Of a DNA stretch of 42,528 nucleotides, positions 29,624-39,594 are shown in pieces; position 1 is the stretch's first letter; every line of letters starts with the position of its first letter. The DNA is from Thermoplasmatota archaeon (GTDB lineage Archaea; Thermoplasmatota; E2; DHVEG-1): contig JALOTN010000005.1 in NCBI GenBank assembly GCA_025457885.1, forward strand, positions 1-42,528, in the 5' to 3' direction. The position numbers and the translations under genes are program-made. A model generated the notes under the pieces. The model was not told the origin of the DNA. It saw nothing but the letters and a program-made list of their open reading frames with translations, and ran no database searches.

Positions 29624-32600
29624 ATGAAACAAAAAATAAAGAATAAAAAAAACGATTCTCCCAATAGACGGAAAAACACAGGGGCCTCAGAAGTGGTTGG
29701 CACCCTCTTACTAGTCAGTATTGGAGTATCACTTTTCGCATTATTAGCAATTGTGACGTTTACGTTACCATCTATCTTCTTCTCTGAACCTACCCCCTCA
29801 ACAAATATCATCGGTAGAGTGGAAGCAAACACAGTGGTATTCGAACATTATGGGGGACGACCCTTACCACTGGACACAAAAATAACGGTGATGTTCGCTG
29901 AAATCCCTATGATTATGACGGTGGGTGATCTCCTTGATGCGTCCTCAAAGGCTGATGGCCAATGGAATATAGGTGAAAAAATAATCATTGTCAATAATGA
30001 TCCAAATCTTCCCATCATGCTTATCAATGCAATGATCACAGATACCCAGAGTAACACAGTTGTGATGCGAGGAGTAATCCAAGAAGGCTCTCAAGCAGTC
30101 AATCCAATCGCAATCACCTTACATGCAGACACTATCACAACAAACACCGCAAAAATCTACATGAAATACGATTTTCGATACTACATCGGTACAAGAAAAG
30201 TCTGCTTCACCTATATCAAAGCATCAGATTATCTTGCAAATAACAGCGCACCATGGAACACTACTGGTTGGGTGCAGGTGTTTACAGGAAATGGTTCGTA
30301 TAATTTCAATCTTGTTGGATTATTGGAAAATACAGAGTATTTCTATCAAGCCTGGGTTCAATATAACTCCTCAGTAAATATCACTCAAAAAGTGAATAGT
30401 TCTGGTTCAATCAATTTGTTCCGAACTCAGAGCTACTCTAGTGGAATGTGGCATTTCGATGAAAGCTCTGGTTTGATAGCGATTGATTCATCAAATAGCG
30501 GGAACAACGGTACCTTGTTTCCCTCGGATGTCAATGAAGCTGCTCAACGGTTAAATCAAACCCAGAACGTGGTGAACAACCGCTCGTTGCGTTTCGATGG
30601 ATATAATGACTATATCACCGTCAATCACGCGGCAAGTCTCTCACCGACCAATGAAATAGCCATCGAAGGATGGGTTAAACCAGAGTTTAAAAATGAATGG
30701 AAGGGAACAAATCTTCAACGGATTAACAGCACCATGTATGGGACCGCAACCTATGGATGCTCTGAACCTGATATTCTTAATATCACAAACAACAGATATG
30801 TGATTGTCTCAAGAAATTCTTTGTATGCTGGTTTTGTCGTCACTGTCGAAATCTCTGATAATGGGAATATCACTGAAAATGCGACAACGAGTGTCTGCGA
30901 TATCTACCAATTTGAGGCGACACGCTGTGAAACCCCAAAGATAATTAAAGTGGTAGGAAGCACCGATATTTATGCAATTGTGTACAGGGGTCCGAATTAC
31001 TATCTTTATATGGCGACGGTTCAAATCAAATCTGACGGGAAAATAACAAAAGCAGTCATCGATAAAAAAACATTGGATTCAATCAATTCAAACTACCCTG
31101 ACATCGTTTACACGGACAATGATTTTTATGGTATCGTCTATTCCTCATATGAGAACTATTTAGCTGCGAATCGTTATGTCGGCCGTCTCCAAATTGCTAG
31201 GGTTACAACAGCCGGAGCTATCACGGCACAAAAAGCGTATTACAATTTTGGTGCATCCGCTAGCCCTACAGGTATCATGCAGTATCTAGACATCATCCAT
31301 GTTGATGGAGATTTTTACTCTATCGTCTTTCGGGATTCTGATACCGATGGGTCTCTAAGAGCTGTTGAAATAAAAAATGGTTTTGTTATCTTCGTTGATA
31401 GCGTTCTTTATAAATTTGATAACAACAATATCTCAGATCTCCCTCTACGGATCGTCCATGTGTACGACAAGATCTATGCAGTTTTATATGGAGATAAAGC
31501 AGGAACAATTTTACAAGGAGCAGCAATCATTACTCTTTCAATATCGAGTACCGCCACGTTTGAAGATACTATTAACTACAAAACCATTTTACCTCCCGCG
31601 GACTGGACGGCGTTTACAAACCCCGAGATTCTCCAAGTATCAGGGAATATCTTTGCTGTCTCGTATCGCATTAGTACACGAGCGGAAGTAAAGACCCTTG
31701 AAATATCAAATGCGGGAATAATAACAAATCATACGAATGATGCGATTTGGAAATACGCCTACCAACCCTCTTCGTCCTATACGATTAACACACCAAAAAT
31801 AATCCGGGTGAATCCGACAATCGATCCGTATATGAAAACCTTCGCGGTTGTCTATCCAAAGACGATTGGTGCTGATACAAACAATGGTGTTCTCTTAACG
31901 ATTCAGATTGCTGACAATGGGTCTATTGCGAAAAAAATTTTCGATTCAGTCCTCCTTGGCCCCGTCAACTTCTATGCTCCTGACATCGTCCATGTCTACA
32001 ACGATATTTATGCTGTTTTTAGCAGGAAAGTCATGTATGGAGCCATGTCCCTACATACCATTCGTATCAATAATGTCGGAAAAGTTAACACGAGTTTTTT
32101 AGACACCTTAGATATCCCAATGCCTGAGACGACCCCGGGGACAACCATACGGATTTATTATGCGATTGATAACATCTACCTTGTCGCCTTCAATAATTAT
32201 GGGTCTCCGGGGATCACGTTAAAGACGGTTGAAATTGCGAATAATGGGACCATAAAAGATACCGTTCTTTGCTCTTATAACATCTCGAAAGCCGGGTATT
32301 CAAACTTCTGCTCACCGACAGTCATCCGTATCAACAATGACGTCTTTGCGGTTACGTATCATTCTACAAACTATGCTAGTAAAAGTGATTTTATCAGTAC
32401 AATAAAAATACTTCCAACGGGAAATATTTCTGTTATCGACACGTTTACTCAAAATTCTTATTTTTCCTCTGTGTATGGATATGATGAGTATTCAGATATC
32501 GTCCCTATCTTTGGTAGTAGTAATCTGTACGCATTCGTCTATGGGTATGATTATTTCATCCCTGGACAACATCGAGGCTCTGGAGTCCTTATGACCGTCC

Positions 32601-33478
32601 AGATAAATGCTACTGGAACAATAAATCAAATACCTTTGACAACATATGTATTTGACACCTATGGTGCGAGTAGACCAGATATTCTGTATATCGAGAATAC
32701 CACCTACGCGATGGTGTACTCAAAATCGGTTTGGGTAAGTCCCTATCAAATAACCGGGAACCTTGTTACCTTAAGCATTTCCTCGAATGGAACGTTGATT
32801 AAAAAGATTGATGCCGTGACCTATTCAACGGTGAATTCAAATTACGATGTCGCGCATTGCCAGTACCTAAATCGGATGTATAGGGATGTGTATGCTTTAA
32901 TATACACGATCCCATCAGGATCTACCGCACGAGGGTATGTTGGTACCTTATGCATCTCGACAACCGGGTCAATCTACCGGACCGTCAGTAATGTAGTCTT
33001 TGATTTTTCATTGGCATTGAAAACAGCGACAAATCTTTTACCATCTTTTACAAATATAACAAATAATATTATTGGATTATGTTACCAGGGAGATTACGAT
33101 GATGGGTATATTGAGACGGTTAAAGTCACGATTTCCGATACAAGTTCATCTCTTAAAAATATCATCTCGAAATCCGGAGCCTATGCGATTAAAGGGAATC
33201 AAACAACGTTTGTCGCCACGTTAAGAACCACCAGCGGAGATAAGACATTAACTCTTCCAATCAAACCAGGTTGGAATTATCTTGTTTTAACCTATGATCA
33301 TTCCAAAATTAAATTCTTCAATAACCTCACAAATGTTTCTATAGTGTGCAATGAGAACATCATCAGCACAGCAAACCCCATCATCTTTGGAGGGTTTAGA
33401 GGTATCTATGATGAGTTCGCTATCTATAAAATGCATCTGAGGGATGATGAAGTTATTGCTCATTATAACAAGTATTAA
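29624..33478 (+). CDS. Giant pilin-like protein 2: pilin N-terminus + split LamG with 14-repeat double propeller
   Basis: A 1284-residue protein with the same design as its neighbours. The leader ends RRKNTG, followed by the pilin helix ASEVVGTLLLVSIGVSLFAL. The pilin beta domain (VVFEHYGGRPLPLDTKITV) and FN3/Ig-like domain follow. LamG first half is GMWHFDESSG ... IAIEGWVKP (~275-355). Fourteen ~57-residue repeats occupy ~373-1180, exactly twice the number in protein 1. LamG resumes at IISKSGAYAIKGN and ends at IFGGFRGIYDEFAIYKMHL. More than 1200 residues is far beyond ordinary archaeal pilins (~100-200). It is the third-from-last gene of the cluster, 48 nt after giant pilin 1. Confidence 0.85.
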   Translation: MKQKIKNKKNDSPNRRKNTGASEVVGTLLLVSIGVSLFALLAIVTFTLPSIFFSEPTPSTNIIGRVEANTVVFEHYGGRPLPLDTKITVMFAEIPMIMTVGDLLDASSKADGQWNIGEKIIIVNNDPNLPIMLINAMITDTQSNTVVMRGVIQEGSQAVNPIAITLHADTITTNTAKIYMKYDFRYYIGTRKVCFTYIKASDYLANNSAPWNTTGWVQVFTGNGSYNFNLVGLLENTEYFYQAWVQYNSSVNITQKVNSSGSINLFRTQSYSSGMWHFDESSGLIAIDSSNSGNNGTLFPSDVNEAAQRLNQTQNVVNNRSLRFDGYNDYITVNHAASLSPTNEIAIEGWVKPEFKNEWKGTNLQRINSTMYGTATYGCSEPDILNITNNRYVIVSRNSLYAGFVVTVEISDNGNITENATTSVCDIYQFEATRCETPKIIKVVGSTDIYAIVYRGPNYYLYMATVQIKSDGKITKAVIDKKTLDSINSNYPDIVYTDNDFYGIVYSSYENYLAANRYVGRLQIARVTTAGAITAQKAYYNFGASASPTGIMQYLDIIHVDGDFYSIVFRDSDTDGSLRAVEIKNGFVIFVDSVLYKFDNNNISDLPLRIVHVYDKIYAVLYGDKAGTILQGAAIITLSISSTATFEDTINYKTILPPADWTAFTNPEILQVSGNIFAVSYRISTRAEVKTLEISNAGIITNHTNDAIWKYAYQPSSSYTINTPKIIRVNPTIDPYMKTFAVVYPKTIGADTNNGVLLTIQIADNGSIAKKIFDSVLLGPVNFYAPDIVHVYNDIYAVFSRKVMYGAMSLHTIRINNVGKVNTSFLDTLDIPMPETTPGTTIRIYYAIDNIYLVAFNNYGSPGITLKTVEIANNGTIKDTVLCSYNISKAGYSNFCSPTVIRINNDVFAVTYHSTNYASKSDFISTIKILPTGNISVIDTFTQNSYFSSVYGYDEYSDIVPIFGSSNLYAFVYGYDYFIPGQHRGSGVLMTVQINATGTINQIPLTTYVFDTYGASRPDILYIENTTYAMVYSKSVWVSPYQITGNLVTLSISSNGTLIKKIDAVTYSTVNSNYDVAHCQYLNRMYRDVYALIYTIPSGSTARGYVGTLCISTTGSIYRTVSNVVFDFSLALKTATNLLPSFTNITNNIIGLCYQGDYDDGYIETVKVTISDTSSSLKNIISKSGAYAIKGNQTTFVATLRTTSGDKTLTLPIKPGWNYLVLTYDHSKIKFFNNLTNVSIVCNENIISTANPIIFGGFRGIYDEFAIYKMHLRDDEVIAHYNKY
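30740..33160 (+). repeat. Fourteen tandem propeller-like repeats in giant pilin 2
   Basis: Fourteen degenerate units of about 170 nt, with the protein pattern P-D-I-V-H-V-x-x-D-x-Y-A-V-x-Y ... T-x-x-I-x-x-x-G-x-I. Typical unit cores are PDIVHVYNDIYAVF, PKIIKVVGSTDIYAIVY and PDILYIENTTYAMVY. The total suggests two seven-bladed propellers; counted by eye. Confidence 0.7.
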
Positions 33479-33505
33479 TCACAGAAGATGTGAAAGGACG
33501 ATATC

Positions 33506-36500
33506 ATGAAAACACAGAAAAAAAATGGGAAACCTCTGCTGTTTCAACATAGGTTACATTTCATAAATCATGAGACCGATGCTGTCTCTGAAATTATTGC
33601 AACGATTTTACTTTTATCCATTAGTCTCGCACTTTTATGCGTCGTCTACCTGCTTGTTTTGAATAATGCGACAGCACCATCGTCAACGCTTCAGGTGTCT
33701 TCCGCTCAGCTTCTTGCAACAGCAGATGATACAAAAGTTTTTTTACAGAACAATGGGGGACATGCTCTCCCATTGAACACCAAATTAGTTTTTACCATTG
33801 GTGGAACGAATTATTATGGAACCGCTGCGGATTATCTTATCGATACCAATGGTGATGGGGTCTGGAGTATCGGTGAACAAATATTATTCACGCCTCCTGG
33901 AGTCCCGAGCCTTTTCGGTTTGGAAATCCAAATTAAGATTATTAACCCTGATACAAACTCGATGATTATGGCTGGTTTGGTGCAAGATGGCGCTCAGGGT
34001 GATTTTCCCTATGCTCAGACCTTGAATCCCTATGATGTCTGGCCACATAGTGCGACCTTAAAAATGTTTTATAATTTCGTAAAAACAGATTTTCTCCCAG
34101 GTAAACTCTGGTTCCAATGGAAACGATCTGATGAGGCGTCATGGACAAAAACATCAGTAAATAACATTACTGCTGCACCCCTTTCAGGTTATCAAACTCT
34201 CACATTGTATAATCTGACATCGAATAAGAATTACTTATACGAAGCATGGATTGAATATACCTCTGGGAATACCACAGTGAATCAATCCGGTGGTATCAAG
34301 CTTTTTACTACACAGATAGATGCGATGGGTATTTGGCATTTCGATGAGCTGTCTGGTGTGAAGGTGTTCGATTCTTCAGGACAATATCCTCCCAACGATG
34401 GAACATTAAAACCAAATGAACAACGAGGGCCACAAAGAATATCTGCGCAATTGAACAATTCCCTAAAAAACTTGTATATGGATGGAATTGATGACTCTGT
34501 TGAAGTCCCAAGCTCTAGTACCCTTGGTGTCACCAATGAATGTACTCTTGAAGCATGGGTCAACCGGTCGAGTCATTGTGACGGACTTGTTGGGTTACCC
34601 GTTCAGTCATCATTGGTCCAATATGGTAACTATACTCTGGGTTGCTATGACCCTTGTCTTCTCAATACCAACGGAGATATCTTTGCTCTTGTCTCAACAA
34701 ATGAAAACTCGTATGGGTACCTCAGTACAATAAATATCACAAACACTGGAGAAATCATTGAGAACGTATCGACATCATCATGCATTCTAGACCTTTATAA
34801 TTTTGATACATCCTGTAAAAACCCAAAAATTATCCAGATAAGTGCAATCAATGGGATCTATGCTATTGTATACACTCGACCAAGCTCCGGAAATCAATTA
34901 TATCTAAAAGCTGTCCAAATTTTCGATGATGGACGCATCAATAAAGTTCCCATTGGAACACGCGTCCTTGATACGAATATCTCTGCAAGTCCTGATATCA
35001 TTAAAATTGATTTTAATACCTATGCAGTCGTCTATTCAATCACAGCGGCAAATACAGGGGTGTTACTCTCAGTGGATGTCTCTATACTGGGTGCTATTTC
35101 CGTAACGACGAATAAACTTGTGTTCGGAGACATTATGATTGAACCAGAGATCATCAAAATTGAGGATAGTATCGATAACTATGTTATCGTATACAACTGC
35201 ATTGGTGATGATGGTGGAATGCGAACAGTAAAAATAACAAACATGGGGGCTCTAACAGATATATCTCATCATATTTGGTATGATGATGATGATGGAGGAA
35301 ACCCAGAAATCGTTCATGTTCATGGTGATGTCTATGCACTAGTGTATGCTGGTCCGGTCCTGCGACAATCCTGCGTTCTAAAAACAATAGAGATACTGTC
35401 AAATGGGTCAATCACCCTGAGTCGCACCATTCCACCTCTCGCAGGAGCTATTAGTCAACTGACTGTTGATTTTATCGCAAATATGACAGTACGACATCCA
35501 CATATCATACCCTTGTTTGGAGTAAACGATTTCTTTGGTATTTCTTTTAGCATTGATTCTGGCACAAGTAATTATTGGGGAAAAATCGTCACTATTATGA
35601 TTCAAGATAACGGCAATATCGTCGCAATATCAAAAAAAGACGTCATCTTCGAACCCTTCATGTGTGCCACCTCCTATTTCATTCCACTCTCTGGCCTGAA
35701 TAAATTGTACACCGTAGTCTATCGGAGCGAGTCAAATGATGGAGTCATAAAAACTATAGAGATTGGAAATGATGGACATATCCATAATAATCCGATCATA
35801 GATCTTCAAGAAATCGGAGGTCTGAAATGCTATGTCAATGCAGAAACCCTCACCTCTGATAAAAAATATCTCATCAATGTCTATAGAGGGATTAATGCAC
35901 AGATTATCATTAAAACAGTACAAACGAACCCGGTGACAAAAACCCTTGCCCAGGCTTTCACTGACTCAAAGATCATCGAACAAGGGTATACCTCTTCCAA
36001 CGGTACGTTTAACGCGTCCTACGCCCCAATAATCATCCCCATAAAGAATGATGTCTATGCATTAGCTTATTGCCACTATATGACCCTTCCAAGTTATCAT
36101 CATGGTCGTATTGTCACGATTAAGGTGAACTCTACCGGAAAGATCTCCATCCTTGAACGGTATACCTTTGATACGAATGTCATGAATACCCCCTTCCTGT
36201 TCACTCCAATAAATAAAACCAATTTATACTACGCAGCAGTCTATCAACTTTATAGCACATCCCAAGGAAAAATAACAACGATAAAGATAGGAGACAATGG
36301 TCATATCTACGGGGTCCAAGACTCCTACATCTTCGAAGCAGGCCGATGCCGAGAGCCATCTCTGACCCCCGTCTCTGGGGACGTCTATGCGATTCTCTAT
36401 AGAGACTCACTCACATCAAGTACCTACGGCCGTCTGGCGACTCTGAAAATCTATGGAAACAACGGAACAATAAAAAAATCAGTCATCGACCTCTGGGGTA

Positions 36501-37342
36501 TCACGACATCCTGTTATCATCCTTCCATCATGAAAGTTGAGGGCACCACCTATGCCATGGTTTATTCTGAATATAACTCCGGTGTATCCCGATATATTGG
36601 CTACCTCAAAACAGTCAAAATAGCGGACACTGGGACTATCACAAAAAGCTTTGTTGACTCTTTAGAATTCATGAGACGGTTCTACACCGACAATTACATG
36701 GCACATCAACCAGAGATACTGCATATCGACGACCGTGTGTACGCCATCATCTCAAAAGACCTCCCCGACCCATGGAATAATTTTGTCTATAATGGATATA
36801 TCACCACGGTTCGTATCGGAGAAAATGGGGATATTATTGATGCTGTTGATGGCTCCATTCAAATCTCCACACTCCCCCGGATAACAAGCTATGATATGAA
36901 ACTTATACCCTTCGTCAATGACAGTTATATTGGGATTTATGGTGGGAAAAACAATGACCTCTATAACTGTATCATCCGCATTCCGTTACTAGAAACGAAC
37001 CAGACAATTTTCTCAAAAAAAGACTCCTACACTATTAAAGCGAATAAAACAAAAGTTTTTGTCACCTTCACCGACTCAAACAACAATGCCTACACCCTCG
37101 CAGGGAACCTCACCAATAACTGGAATTATATCGTCAGCACCTATGATAGAACAACGATGAACCTTTTTATCAACGCGATTCTTCAAGGAACCCGGGCACT
37201 TGGCTCAAAACCTATAAAAGTCACTACGAACAACCTTTATTTTGGCCCCTATAACAGCAACTGTGATGAATTCTCATTATATGCTGCGGTACTCTCCCCA
37301 ATCAAAATAACTCAGAATTATAATTTTAATCGTCCATCATAA
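33506..37342 (+). CDS. Giant pilin-like protein 3: pilin N-terminus + split LamG with 14-repeat double propeller
   Basis: A 1278-residue protein, close in layout to giant pilin 2. The leader ends HETDA, then comes the pilin helix VSEIIATILLLSISLALLCV. The pilin beta domain includes NNGGHALPLNTKLVFTIGG and an Asp-rich DTNGDGVWSIGE turn. The FN3/Ig-like domain begins NPYDVWPHSATLKMFYNF. LamG first half: GIWHFDELSG ... CTLEAWVNRSS (~275-357). Fourteen repeats follow (~376-1169), then LamG resumes with IFSKKDSYTIKAN and ends LYFGPYNSNCDEFSLYA. GAAAGGA precedes the ATG. It shares FDSS and Tyr/Asn-rich composition with its neighbours. Likely a surface adhesin subunit. Confidence 0.85.
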   Translation: MKTQKKNGKPLLFQHRLHFINHETDAVSEIIATILLLSISLALLCVVYLLVLNNATAPSSTLQVSSAQLLATADDTKVFLQNNGGHALPLNTKLVFTIGGTNYYGTAADYLIDTNGDGVWSIGEQILFTPPGVPSLFGLEIQIKIINPDTNSMIMAGLVQDGAQGDFPYAQTLNPYDVWPHSATLKMFYNFVKTDFLPGKLWFQWKRSDEASWTKTSVNNITAAPLSGYQTLTLYNLTSNKNYLYEAWIEYTSGNTTVNQSGGIKLFTTQIDAMGIWHFDELSGVKVFDSSGQYPPNDGTLKPNEQRGPQRISAQLNNSLKNLYMDGIDDSVEVPSSSTLGVTNECTLEAWVNRSSHCDGLVGLPVQSSLVQYGNYTLGCYDPCLLNTNGDIFALVSTNENSYGYLSTINITNTGEIIENVSTSSCILDLYNFDTSCKNPKIIQISAINGIYAIVYTRPSSGNQLYLKAVQIFDDGRINKVPIGTRVLDTNISASPDIIKIDFNTYAVVYSITAANTGVLLSVDVSILGAISVTTNKLVFGDIMIEPEIIKIEDSIDNYVIVYNCIGDDGGMRTVKITNMGALTDISHHIWYDDDDGGNPEIVHVHGDVYALVYAGPVLRQSCVLKTIEILSNGSITLSRTIPPLAGAISQLTVDFIANMTVRHPHIIPLFGVNDFFGISFSIDSGTSNYWGKIVTIMIQDNGNIVAISKKDVIFEPFMCATSYFIPLSGLNKLYTVVYRSESNDGVIKTIEIGNDGHIHNNPIIDLQEIGGLKCYVNAETLTSDKKYLINVYRGINAQIIIKTVQTNPVTKTLAQAFTDSKIIEQGYTSSNGTFNASYAPIIIPIKNDVYALAYCHYMTLPSYHHGRIVTIKVNSTGKISILERYTFDTNVMNTPFLFTPINKTNLYYAAVYQLYSTSQGKITTIKIGDNGHIYGVQDSYIFEAGRCREPSLTPVSGDVYAILYRDSLTSSTYGRLATLKIYGNNGTIKKSVIDLWGITTSCYHPSIMKVEGTTYAMVYSEYNSGVSRYIGYLKTVKIADTGTITKSFVDSLEFMRRFYTDNYMAHQPEILHIDDRVYAIISKDLPDPWNNFVYNGYITTVRIGENGDIIDAVDGSIQISTLPRITSYDMKLIPFVNDSYIGIYGGKNNDLYNCIIRIPLLETNQTIFSKKDSYTIKANKTKVFVTFTDSNNNAYTLAGNLTNNWNYIVSTYDRTTMNLFINAILQGTRALGSKPIKVTTNNLYFGPYNSNCDEFSLYAAVLSPIKITQNYNFNRPS
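34633..37010 (+). repeat. Fourteen tandem propeller-like repeats in giant pilin 3
   Basis: Fourteen degenerate ~170 nt units with the same pattern as in giant pilins 1 and 2, for example PEIVHVHGDVYALVY, PSIMKVEGTTYAMVY and PEILHIDDRVYAII. Units 7 and 8 are the most divergent, which fits a boundary between two seven-blade modules. Confidence 0.7.
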
Positions 37343-37374
37343 GAAAAAAAACAGAAATCGATAGAGTGAATAAT

Positions 37375-38241
37375 ATGAAGAAAATGATAAAATCAATCAG
37401 AAAGAGGGATGAAGCTGTCGCTGGGATCGTTGTCGCCGTCATGATTGTCGGACTGGTGCTTGCCATCATTTCAATAATTCAGACCATTTATATCCCCAAA
37501 TGGATGGAGTCCCGAGAAGCAGAGCACATGGGTGTCGTTTCAAATCAGTTCTCTAATCTCAAATACACCATTGACACACAAATCGCTTTAAGAGAGAACA
37601 TGCCGGTCTCATCCTCAATCACCCTGGGAAGCCGTGAGCTTGGGTTCTTCATGTCAAATAAAGCGTTTGGTCGCCTCGCGTTGATCTCCAATGGTTGGGC
37701 GCATCGAATCGTTCGATACGCAGGGGACACCTTTGAAGATAACTATGGGATTCTTCGCTATACATCAGAAAATGCATATTTCCTCAATCAGATTTATAAT
37801 TATGAGATAGGGGGAATCGTCCTGAACCAAACAGAGGGTGCTGTCTTTATCATCAAACCAGAATTTTCAGTTCTATACAATGCTTCAACCCGTGTGGCGA
37901 ACTTATCGTTTACCTGTATTGATCTTGTTCCAAATGATGAAAAAACATCCATAAGTGGCTATGGGACCTATCCAGTACGAACGGAGTATATCAGTATGAC
38001 GAACACCACGATAACCTCAGTGAAGACCTTTGCAGTCATCACCCCGTTTTCCTCTATTTGGTACACCTTCCTGAACACCACGTTATCTGACGCAAACCTC
38101 GTACAAAACACGGATTATACCATCACGAAGACATCTAATCAAGTCACCATCACCTTTAACGCCCCACCCTTGAACGCCGCCAATCTCTACTTACGCAAGA
38201 TACAAATCGCCGCTCAGATAACACCAGGATGGTCTGATTAA
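37375..38241 (+). CDS. Pilin-like protein 4, end of the pilus cluster
   Basis: A 288-residue single-pass protein. The leader (MKKMIKSIRKRDEA) precedes the hydrophobic helix VAGIVVAVMIVGLVLAIISI. The DEAVxG junction resembles the minor-pilin-like protein at 11253. It is followed by an amphipathic stretch WMESREAEHMGVVSNQFSNL and a beta-rich external domain. It lacks LamG and propeller parts, so it may be a minor pilin, tip or priming subunit. The ATG at 37375 is chosen over GTG at 37366. It is the last gene of the cluster; a T/A-rich convergent region follows. Confidence 0.8.
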   Translation: MKKMIKSIRKRDEAVAGIVVAVMIVGLVLAIISIIQTIYIPKWMESREAEHMGVVSNQFSNLKYTIDTQIALRENMPVSSSITLGSRELGFFMSNKAFGRLALISNGWAHRIVRYAGDTFEDNYGILRYTSENAYFLNQIYNYEIGGIVLNQTEGAVFIIKPEFSVLYNASTRVANLSFTCIDLVPNDEKTSISGYGTYPVRTEYISMTNTTITSVKTFAVITPFSSIWYTFLNTTLSDANLVQNTDYTITKTSNQVTITFNAPPLNAANLYLRKIQIAAQITPGWSD

Positions 38242-38329
38242 CCATCAAGAAAATCTGACACCTACCTCATCAAGAAAAAAATTCAAAAAGAACATCCATC
38301 TGATATTAATTTTAAATTAAAAAAAAAAA

Positions 38330-38356
38330 AAGAGAAGGGGGAGTCTATGCGACTCC
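38330..38356 (-). terminator. Stop-codon-overlapping hairpin terminator
   Basis: On the minus strand GGAGTC-GCATA-GACTCC (38356 to 38340) forms a 6-bp stem with the TAG stop codon in its loop/stem. It is followed by CCCTTCTC and a run of about 12 T. The same arrangement ends the paralog at 39758. Confidence 0.7.
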
Positions 38357-39571
38357 GATCACCAGGATCAATAATACTGTTCCTGATGCACTTGCGGCAG
38401 CAGATCCCGCGGTGACCGCGATACCCGTCTTACCGAATCCGACAACAAAGTCCTTTACGGTGATCTCTTCACCAGCTGCGAGGGCATCAATGGTGCCTGA
38501 TTTTGCTTTGCCGACGAAGATGAGCTTTCCGTCAAGATCAATCGTCCAGTCAATGTTGGTCAAATCCTCTGTTCCCGTGTTCTTAATCGTTGCAGAGACA
38601 CCAAGTCCACCTTTTATGGTAATGGTAAGGGCTGGTGCAGTGACGGTGAAGGTCTCGCTTTTCTCTGTTTCGGTGTTTCCCTCATTGTCCACAGAGTAGA
38701 AATACACGGTATGGTCTCCTGCTTCGGTGACCTCGACGGGTGCAGTATAGGTTGCGTAGGTTCCATCGTCAATCTTGTACATCGTGTAGTCGACACCAGA
38801 GATATCATCCGTTGCTGTCAGGGTGATCGTGACCGGGTTTGTTCCAGTGATTTCACAGGTGGTGACTGGTGGTGTGGTATCAGATGGTGCGCCTCCAAGC
38901 AGTTGGAACGCGACGTCACCATAACCAGGGTCAGTCCAGTAGGGAACTGAGAGTAATGGGAATCCCTGCATACAGGTGTGGAGTTGTTGGGTGTCGCTAT
39001 CGCTCCATCCCCATTGTGGTGGGTAGTTTCCAGCCCATTGGCAGGCAACCCAGTATTTTTCACCAGCGGATGCAACGAAGGGTGTGTTTAACACGATATC
39101 ATAGGTGTACATTCCATCTCCATTGTCTTCACCCATCACGGCTGCATGGAAGTCAACGAGAAGAGCTGTTGATGTTGGGTCAGCTGATCCAGCACCAGTT
39201 GGCATGTTCCCTGTTCCATCATCCGCGTAGAAAATAACGTTTAAATCTATTGGGTTGATGGGGTCTCCGTTCCAGAAACCGCCCCAGAAGATGATTTCGG
39301 TGATGGTTTGTCCACTTCCAAATTGGAAGTCATCCGCAACTTGTGAGTTGAACGGATAGGCGGTATCAAGTTGTGATGAGAGAAGGCTTCCCATATATGC
39401 TCCATTGTCCCAGAGAATATCTCGGTTTGAATTTGAGCCCTGGGATTGGGCATTGGTCGTAAAACTTGTGGTTGGTTGTGTTGTATCTGCTGTCACAGCA
39501 CATGCTGAGAGAAGCATGACTGCTGAGAGAAGCAAAACGCCAGCTATTTTCGATATTGTTTGGTTTTTCAT
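38345..39571 (-). CDS. Secreted adhesin-like protein with Ig-like and shared C-terminal domain
   Basis: A 408-residue exported protein. The signal peptide includes LLLSAVMLLSACAVTADT; LSAC could be a lipobox, or the site after AVTA a normal cleavage site. A beta-sandwich domain (DILWDNGAYMGSL ... VADDFQFGSGQTITEIIFWG ... to ~235) resembles exported carbohydrate-binding-like modules. An Ig-like domain with PPVTTCEITG and YFYSVDNEGNTE (~240-315) follows. The last ~90 residues (KGGLGVSATIKNTGTEDLTN ... FVVGFGKTGIAV ... LLILVIGVA) match the paralog at 39758 almost exactly and the M14 enzyme distantly. TAGGGGG precedes the ATG. Confidence 0.8.
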   Translation of the reverse strand: MKNQTISKIAGVLLLSAVMLLSACAVTADTTQPTTSFTTNAQSQGSNSNRDILWDNGAYMGSLLSSQLDTAYPFNSQVADDFQFGSGQTITEIIFWGGFWNGDPINPIDLNVIFYADDGTGNMPTGAGSADPTSTALLVDFHAAVMGEDNGDGMYTYDIVLNTPFVASAGEKYWVACQWAGNYPPQWGWSDSDTQQLHTCMQGFPLLSVPYWTDPGYGDVAFQLLGGAPSDTTPPVTTCEITGTNPVTITLTATDDISGVDYTMYKIDDGTYATYTAPVEVTEAGDHTVYFYSVDNEGNTETEKSETFTVTAPALTITIKGGLGVSATIKNTGTEDLTNIDWTIDLDGKLIFVGKAKSGTIDALAAGEEITVKDFVVGFGKTGIAVTAGSAAASASGTVLLILVIGVA

Positions 39572-39594
39572 TTTTTTTAATTCCCCCTAATTAC

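Noticed and set aside
35277-35300. GAT trinucleotide run
   Set aside because: It encodes a short Asp stretch in a repeat of giant pilin 3 and is too short to be a notable microsatellite.
28123-37010. CRISPR array or DNA satellite in the long repeat region
   Set aside because: The repeats are conserved only as protein patterns, not as DNA, and lie inside open frames.
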